Notes under the pieces: generated by a model
Seen by the model: the letters and a program-made list of their open reading frames with translations, nothing else
Databases searched by the model: none
What the model was told of the DNA's origin: nothing
Part shown: in pieces, positions 59,149-64,000 of the stretch
How positions within the stretch are numbered: position 1 is the first letter of the stretch
How the letters are laid out: every line of letters starts with the position of its first letter
Position numbers and translations under genes: made by a program
NCBI GenBank assembly: GCA_022867625.1
Contig: JALIFM010000003.1
Coordinates: 248,001 to 312,000 of the forward strand
Reading direction: 5' to 3'
Source of the DNA: Lachnospiraceae bacterium NSJ-143
Lineage (GTDB): Bacteria; Bacillota; Clostridia; Lachnospirales; Anaerotignaceae
DNA: 64,000 bases

Positions 59149-59779
59149 ATTGTACCGAAGCCTTTGGTTTTTTTCTTGCAAGAATGCCTGATTTCTTTCT
59201 TGACCTTCCCGGAAGAATTTCGTTCTCATACCTTTCCTGAATCTCCTTTACAACTTCCTGTCTCGTATCAGACACAAAGGAGTCCTCAAGCGCCATATTG
59301 AGCGCCTGTATTTCTTCCTGGCTTAATATATACTCACTTACACCAAGTTCCACAGGCTTAGCGTATGTGTAACAGCCTGAACGGCTGTGTATACCATTTA
59401 ATATAATACCATTATTCTTGCTGTCAAGAAGTGCTATGGCAAAACAAAGATTTCCGCCGGCCTCATCAAACGGGTTATATCTGATTATTCCCACCTTCTG
59501 GACACATTTATCCATATTCTTGCTTAAATCCATAACAGCTTCTGATATTTTGTCATATTTCTCATTTATCTGCTCAGAAGTCTCATAAAACTTCTTAAAC
59601 TGCTCCTCAAGAGTATCACTGTCTCCGCTGCCCCCGGCAAGCTTATTGTATCTGTTTTTGAGCTTTATAACCTCAAAAAGCGCAAGTACAGCCACTACAG
59701 AAACAATACATGTCAAAACCATCAGAGCCGCGGTTATAGTAAGGAGGTTCTGGTTTATAAACTCACTTATCTCTGTCAT
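59147..59779 (-). CDS. DUF4446 membrane-anchored protein
   Basis: 210 residues. One N-terminal membrane helix (LLTITAALMVLTCIVSVVAVLALFEVI), a coiled coil (LEEQFKKFYETSEQINEKYDKISEAVMDL) and a C-terminal domain with RYNPFDEAGGNLCFAIALLDSKNNGIILNGIHSR. This family is regularly found downstream of parB in Clostridia; function unknown. It lies 19 bases after parB. Confidence 0.85.
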   Translation of the reverse strand: MTEISEFINQNLLTITAALMVLTCIVSVVAVLALFEVIKLKNRYNKLAGGSGDSDTLEEQFKKFYETSEQINEKYDKISEAVMDLSKNMDKCVQKVGIIRYNPFDEAGGNLCFAIALLDSKNNGIILNGIHSRSGCYTYAKPVELGVSEYILSQEEIQALNMALEDSFVSDTRQEVVKEIQERYENEILPGRSRKKSGILARKKPKASVQ

Positions 59780-59798
59780 TACTCCACTTCCCCGTTTC

Positions 59799-60692
59799 TC
59801 AAATAATTATTTTATTTATAAGTCCCATTATGCGGTCCAAGTCCTCGTCTGAGTAATACTCTATCTCTATGGCGCCTTTGTTTTTTCCGCTTTTAAGCTT
59901 TACTTTTGTGCCAAGTATATTCCTCAGGTTTTCCTCAAGCCTGTTGTAGCCGTCTGTATTAAATTTTGAGCTGTCAGAAGGCTGTGCCTTCATCTTTCTT
60001 TCAAGAAGCCTCTTTACAAGACTTTCAGTTTCTCTTACGCTCAGTTCCTCGTCAATTATCTTTTCGGCAAGCTCAAACTGCTCTTCCGCGTTTTCTACAG
60101 GGAGTATGCTTCTGGCATGTCCCGGTGAAAGCTTTCCGTTTTTAACAAGCTCCTGCACCCTTGAGTCAAGATTTAAAAGCCTCATGGAGTTGGCTACAGC
60201 CGAACGGCTTTTTCCAACCCTTTTAGCTATGTCGTCCTGACTTAGCCCAAATTCCTGACTCAGTTTATTGTAACCGGCGGCCTCCTCCATTGGGTTTAAA
60301 TCCTCTCTTTGAAGGTTTTCCGCCAGCGCTATCTCAAATATTTTATTCTCGTCATATTCCTTTATAATTGCCGGAATTTCCTTTAAACCGGCTATCTTTG
60401 AAGCTCTCCAGCGCCTTTCTCCTGCTATAAGCTCAAAATATCCGTCATTTTTCTTTACAACTACAGGCTGTATAACGCCGTAGTTTTTAATCGACTCACT
60501 CAGTTCCTCAAGGGCTTCCTCCTGAAAGTGTTTTCTTGGCTGGTTTCTGTTAGGCTCAACCTTATTTATATCTATAAGTACAACAGAACCATCTGTGTTT
60601 TCAGGTTTGTTTAATACCTCTTTTTTTGTAGACTCAAACAGGGCCTCAAGCCCTTTGCCTTTTGGTCCAAGGCCGCTTTTTTTTACAGCCAA
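59799..60692 (-). CDS. parB: Chromosome-partitioning protein ParB (Spo0J)
   Basis: 297 residues. N-terminal CTPase/ParB domain with LIAGERRWRASKIAGL and EIALAENLQREDLNPMEEA, a helix-turn-helix that binds parS (LSQDDIAKRVGKSRSAVANSMRLLNL), and a C-terminal dimer domain. It binds the two parS sites at 61.66-61.74 kb and loads SMC. The TTG at 60692 is 9 bases after AAAGGAG and one base after the parA stop; a longer frame starts at 60713 inside parA. Confidence 0.95.
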   Translation of the reverse strand: MAVKKSGLGPKGKGLEALFESTKKEVLNKPENTDGSVVLIDINKVEPNRNQPRKHFQEEALEELSESIKNYGVIQPVVVKKNDGYFELIAGERRWRASKIAGLKEIPAIIKEYDENKIFEIALAENLQREDLNPMEEAAGYNKLSQEFGLSQDDIAKRVGKSRSAVANSMRLLNLDSRVQELVKNGKLSPGHARSILPVENAEEQFELAEKIIDEELSVRETESLVKRLLERKMKAQPSDSSKFNTDGYNRLEENLRNILGTKVKLKSGKNKGAIEIEYYSDEDLDRIMGLINKIII

Positions 60693-60693
60693 A

Positions 60694-61467
60694 TCAATTC
60701 CACTCCTTTTCAATAACTTCCTCAGCTAAAAGACGGTAGCTTTCTGCGCCTTTTGAACGGCTGTCATACATTGTAATAGGCAGTCCGTGGCTTGGCGCCT
60801 CTCCAAGGCGCACATTGCGTGGAATTATAGTTTTATATATATTGTCTCCCAAATCCTTCTTTACTTCCTCCACTACCTCCATTGAAAGGTTTGTCCTCGC
60901 ATCGTACATAGTAAAAACAACCCCCTCCATCTCAAGCGATGGATTAAGCCTCTTTTTGACAAGGCCTATTGTATGCAGCAGCTGTTCAAGGCCTTCCAGA
61001 GCAAAATATTCGCACTGTATAGGCACAAGCACCGTGTCAGACGCGGTGAGAGCATTAATGGTTATAAGGTTAAGGGAAGGCGGACAGTCTATAATTATAA
61101 ATTCATATTCATTTTTGATTTTCCCTACAGCTTCTGTAAGTATGTACTCTCTTTTGTCGCGGCCGATAAGCTCTATTTCTGCTCCTGAAAGGTTGATATT
61201 TGACGGAATTATAAAAAGCCCGTCTACACACGTGCCCACAATAGTATCCTCAATAGAGCTTTCATCAAGAAGAATCTCATAAATAGTCTTCTCAACATTA
61301 TTCTTCTCAAGGCCCAAACCGCTTGTAGTGTTTCCCTGAGGGTCGGCATCTATTATAAGAACCTTTTTTCCAGCCTCAGCAAGACACGCTGAAAGATTAA
61401 CAGCGGTAGTTGTTTTTCCAACTCCGCCCTTTTGGTTTGCCACCGCTATAATCCTAACCTTTTTCAT
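60694..61467 (-). CDS. parA: Chromosome-partitioning ATPase ParA (Soj)
   Basis: 257 residues. Deviant Walker [22 protein letters not shown] at residue 11, Walker B-like [12 protein letters not shown], and [18 protein letters not shown] at the end: the chromosomal Soj type without a DNA-binding N-terminal domain. It drives origin segregation with ParB. First gene of the parA-parB-DUF4446 run. A 7-bp inverted repeat TTCACGC (61495-61501) / GCGTGAA (61512-61518) lies 28 bases before its start. Confidence 0.96.
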   Translation of the reverse strand: MKKVRIIAVANQKGGVGKTTTAVNLSACLAEAGKKVLIIDADPQGNTTSGLGLEKNNVEKTIYEILLDESSIEDTIVGTCVDGLFIIPSNINLSGAEIELIGRDKREYILTEAVGKIKNEYEFIIIDCPPSLNLITINALTASDTVLVPIQCEYFALEGLEQLLHTIGLVKKRLNPSLEMEGVVFTMYDARTNLSMEVVEEVKKDLGDNIYKTIIPRNVRLGEAPSHGLPITMYDSRSKGAESYRLLAEEVIEKEWN

Positions 61468-61659
61468 AAAAGTACATCTTCCTTAAATTTAAATTTCACG
61501 CCTTAAACCATGCGTGAATCATGACGGCAGTAAATATAATTTATATACCAGCTGCATTTAAATCATTTTATCACAGATGAACCGAAAAATAAACCAGGAA
61601 TTCAAATAAATTACAATTTCACACGACATAAAACTTGAATATGTTTCCTTTTATGCCCA

Positions 61660-61675
61660 TGTTTCACGTGAAACA
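61660..61675. promoter_or_regulatory. parS site 1
   Basis: Perfect 16-bp TGTTTCACGTGAAACA, the Spo0J/ParB recognition site. It marks an origin-proximal chromosomal region. Confidence 0.95.
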
Positions 61676-61694
61676 TATTATTAGTTCAAATATA

Positions 61695-61723
61695 AAAATC
61701 CGGTTATAAATAAACCGGATTTT
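61695..61723 (-). terminator. Terminator of argS between the two parS sites
   Basis: AAAATCCGGTT (61695-61705) pairs with AACCGGATTTT (61713-61723), 7-base loop, followed on the minus strand by a T-rich tail. Confidence 0.8.
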
Positions 61724-61727
61724 CAAC

Positions 61728-61743
61728 TGTTTCACGTGAAACA
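61728..61743. promoter_or_regulatory. parS site 2, abutting the argS stop codon
   Basis: A second perfect TGTTTCACGTGAAACA, directly next to the argS stop codon (61744-61746). The two sites are 52 bases apart, on either side of the argS terminator. Confidence 0.95.
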
Positions 61744-63432
61744 TTACATCTGTTCTGGAGCGGATATTCCAAGTAGAGAAAGCCCCTTGACCAGAACATT
61801 ATTTACCGCTTTAACAATTAAGAGTCTGGCCGCCATCACTTTTTTGTCCTCAACAATTATAGGGTTATCATGATAAAATTTGTTAAAGGCCTGCGAAAGG
61901 TCCACAAGATACCTTGATATAATTGACGGCTCATATTTTTCAGCGGCATCTATAACCTTAGCCGGGAAATTATTCAATTCCCTGCATACCTCAAACGACG
62001 ACTCGTCAGAAACTGCACTGTATTCAGCCTGTGATAAATCAACATCTCCGGCCTTTTTTAATACACTGCACGCTCTGGCGTTGGTATACTGTACATAAGG
62101 TCCTGTCTCGCCATCAAAATTGAGCATTCTGCTCCACGAAAAAACAACATCTTTTATTCTTCCGTTATACAGGTCATTAAACTTGACCGCTCCTATACCA
62201 ACCTGTTTAGCCACATTTTCCTTATCAGGAAGGTCCGGGTTCTTTTCCTCTATAATCCTTCTGGTTTCATCTATTGAGCCTTTAAGTAGTTCTTCCATAA
62301 GCACAACATTGCCGTGCCTTGTGGAAAGTTTTCCGCTTTCAAGGCTTACAAGTCCAAAAGGCACATGCACAAGACTTCCGGCCCAGTCATAGCCCATCTT
62401 TTCTATTACCTTAAACCACTGGGCAAAATGCAGGTTCTGGTCTATAGCTGTTATATATATACATTTGTCAAAGTCATATGTCTTTTTTCTGTAAAGAGCA
62501 GCCGCTATATCCCTTGTGGCATAAAGCGTGCCGCCGTCACTCCTTATAATAAGGCATGGAGGCATATTGCTGTCCTCAAGGTCTACAATCTGTGCGCCGT
62601 TGCTTTCGGTCAAAAGGTTCTTTGCCTTGAGTTCCTCAACCACCGCGTCCATTTTGTCATTATAAAAGCTCTCGCCGGCATATGAATCGAATTTAACATC
62701 AAGTATATCATATACCCTTTCAAACTCACGTATGGACATTTCATAAAACCATTTCCATAACGTAATGGCTTCGTCGTCGCCCTCCTGCATTTTAACAAAC
62801 CAGCCTCTTGCCTCATCGTTAAGCGACGGCTCTTTTTCTGCTTCATCATGGAATTTTACATATATACGCATTAATTCCGATATACCATCTCTTTCAACAG
62901 CTTCTTTCGAGCCCCACCTTTTATAAGCTGAAATAAGCTTTCCAAACTGTGTTCCCCAATCTCCAAGATGGTTTATGCCAACGCATTTGTAGCCAAGCTC
63001 TGTATAAATTTTATAAAGGGCGCTTCCTATAACTGTAGAACGAAGATGTCCAACATGAAAAGGCTTTGCTATATTCGGTGAGGAATAGTCGATTACAACT
63101 GTTTTGCCGTTTCCCATATCGCTTGAGCCATAGCTTGCAGACACTGACCTTTCAATTACATTCCTCACAAAAACGCTCTTATCTGCAAAGAAATTGACAT
63201 AAGCCCCTTTAACTTCTGCTGAGCTTATAAAATCCGGCTTTTTAAGCTTTTCAATAATCTCCTGAGCTATTACAGGAGGAGCCTTTCTCAATGTTTTGGC
63301 AAGTCTGAAACATGGAAAAGCGTAATCCCCCATTTTTCTGTCAGGCGGTATCTCTATATAATTAACTGCCTCATTGGCATCCATACCCGTACAGGCCGAT
63401 ATTGCAGTAGCTATCTCCATTTTAAAATCCAT
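61744..63432 (-). CDS. argS: Arginine--tRNA ligase
   Basis: 562 residues. The class I HIGH motif is SSPNIAKPFHVGHLRSTVIG; the KMSK loop equivalent is GKLSTRHGNVVLMEELL; the C-terminal DALR anticodon-binding domain ends in VLVKGLSLLGISAPEQM. It charges tRNA-Arg. The ATG at 63432 follows AAGGGAAG; an in-frame start at 63465 is less likely. Upstream of parA in the same direction but separated by a terminator and two parS sites. Confidence 0.96.
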   Translation of the reverse strand: MDFKMEIATAISACTGMDANEAVNYIEIPPDRKMGDYAFPCFRLAKTLRKAPPVIAQEIIEKLKKPDFISSAEVKGAYVNFFADKSVFVRNVIERSVSASYGSSDMGNGKTVVIDYSSPNIAKPFHVGHLRSTVIGSALYKIYTELGYKCVGINHLGDWGTQFGKLISAYKRWGSKEAVERDGISELMRIYVKFHDEAEKEPSLNDEARGWFVKMQEGDDEAITLWKWFYEMSIREFERVYDILDVKFDSYAGESFYNDKMDAVVEELKAKNLLTESNGAQIVDLEDSNMPPCLIIRSDGGTLYATRDIAAALYRKKTYDFDKCIYITAIDQNLHFAQWFKVIEKMGYDWAGSLVHVPFGLVSLESGKLSTRHGNVVLMEELLKGSIDETRRIIEEKNPDLPDKENVAKQVGIGAVKFNDLYNGRIKDVVFSWSRMLNFDGETGPYVQYTNARACSVLKKAGDVDLSQAEYSAVSDESSFEVCRELNNFPAKVIDAAEKYEPSIISRYLVDLSQAFNKFYHDNPIIVEDKKVMAARLLIVKAVNNVLVKGLSLLGISAPEQM

Positions 63433-63712
63433 TTTTATTCTTCCCTTCAAACCACAAAAACTCAATAATCAAAGTAAAATGAGTTTATCATATTAATTAT
63501 TAAAATTCAACTAAATTCACCACAAAGGCCGCCAGCACAAAAATAAATCTGTGGCAATTTGTTCCAAAACCAGATTTTACAGTATATTATTATTGCCTTC
63601 AGCATGAATGTTTAAACCTTTTTTATAAAGCAGAAAAATATATCTTTTCTTTTAAGTATTTTTGTATCATAATATAAGTACGAGGCATTATTAATTAAAA
63701 GGTGGTGCTAAA
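63433..63712. other. AT-rich divergent spacer between argS and the hydrolase gene
   Basis: 280 bases with no gene. It must hold both divergent promoters; AT-rich -10-like stretches (CATAATATAAG around 63668-63678) lie ahead of the hydrolase gene, but no clear -35/-10 pair. No riboswitch or T-box core for argS was recognised. Confidence 0.35.
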
Positions 63713-64000
63713 ATGAAATCAGGAAAAATCAAAACAATATTAAAATCAGCCGGCATAATTGGTCTGGCTGCAGGAGCTGTGGGCGCGTTTAACAGGCTTT
63801 CGTATATAGCCGCAGGAAAGAGCGAACCGGCAGCCGACAGCGGCTATTACAACTGGCCTTACGGAAAGATATATTACAGGGTAAGAGGAAACGGAAAGCC
63901 TCTCCTGCTAATTCACAGCCTTTATACCTCATGCTGCATGGCTGAATGGGATGAAGCAGCGGACGAGCTTTCCGCCAAATATAAGGTATATACAATAGAC
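63713..64000 (+). CDS. Alpha/beta hydrolase (N-terminal part, 3' truncated by the window)
   Basis: 96 codons visible. A basic start and hydrophobic segment (TILKSAGIIGLAAGAVGAFN) suggests a membrane anchor or signal, then the beginning of an alpha/beta hydrolase fold: YYNWPYGKIYYRVRGNGKPLLLIHSLYTSCCMAEWDEAADEL, with HS where the oxyanion-hole HG usually is. The catalytic serine, aspartate and histidine would be downstream. AAAAGGTGG lies 7 bases before the ATG. Confidence 0.8.
   Translation, partial: MKSGKIKTILKSAGIIGLAAGAVGAFNRLSYIAAGKSEPAADSGYYNWPYGKIYYRVRGNGKPLLLIHSLYTSCCMAEWDEAADELSAKYKVYTID

Noticed and set aside
45-63990. tRNA, rRNA, CRISPR arrays, transposases, integrases and phage genes
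   Set aside because: Looked for in the intergenic stretches and reading frames; nothing convincing was seen. A covariance-model scan would be decisive.

Overview
The window reads as an origin-proximal piece of the chromosome of an anaerobic, probably spore-forming Firmicute of the Clostridia, most like Lachnospirales and relatives. Grounds are inferential: a bofA/yaaL pair (sporulation lineage), a NusG-domain-II/Gx-transporter pair, a Gram-positive type IV pilus operon without a secretin, parAB with two perfect parS sites, strong AGGAGG ribosome sites, moderate G+C by eye, and frequent TTG starts. No rRNA, tRNA, CRISPR array, transposase or phage gene was seen.

Layout. 1-3.4 kb (+): end of a metallopeptidase/VWA protein, a MoxR-like AAA ATPase and a BspA-type leucine-rich-repeat protein. 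3.6-7.0 kb (+): ilvB-ilvN-ilvC behind a Leu/Val/Ile-rich leader peptide and an intrinsic terminator, a textbook attenuator layout. 7.0-9.0 kb (+): a GNAT acetyltransferase and a DUF815 ATPase. 9.0-16.3 kb: a catabolic-looking island with two LarA-family proteins, a split UxaA-type dehydratase, a class III aminotransferase, a GntR regulator whose probable operator (CTGAAATTTCAG core) precedes both itself and the larA-like gene, and a divergent IclR regulator. 16.3-19.6 kb (-): DUF4173, Xre and DUF2975 membrane/regulator genes and a TRIC/UPF0126 channel. 19.8-25.7 kb (-): MerR regulator, PLP C-S lyase, BCCT transporter, M20 peptidase and homocysteine methyltransferase, with a MerR-type 19-bp-spacer promoter.

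25.8-43.4 kb (-): a complete type IV pilus locus running from a 2156-residue prepilin with GLUG repeats through minor pilins, PilB, PilT, PilC, a major-type pilin, PilD, PilM, PilN, PilO and a second pilin. 44.2-48.2 kb (+): TRAP transporter (order M-P-Q) and a LysR regulator. 48.3-53.9 kb: methionine gamma-lyase divergent from an NhaC-family antiporter, a second LysR regulator and an exported copper-amine-oxidase-N/DUF3298 protein. 53.9-63.4 kb (-): a uracil-DNA glycosylase, a DnaA-box-rich gap, rhomboid protease, bofA, yaaL, Gx transporter, NusG_II protein, serS, DUF4446, parB, parA, two parS sites and argS. The window ends inside an alpha/beta hydrolase gene (+).

Most coding sequence is on the minus strand, including the 17 kb pilus operon and parAB. 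This fits a replication origin to the right of the window, although the DnaA-box cluster at 54.5-55.0 kb is a competing candidate. Starts were chosen from ribosome-binding-site spacing, so many genes are given shorter than their longest open frame.
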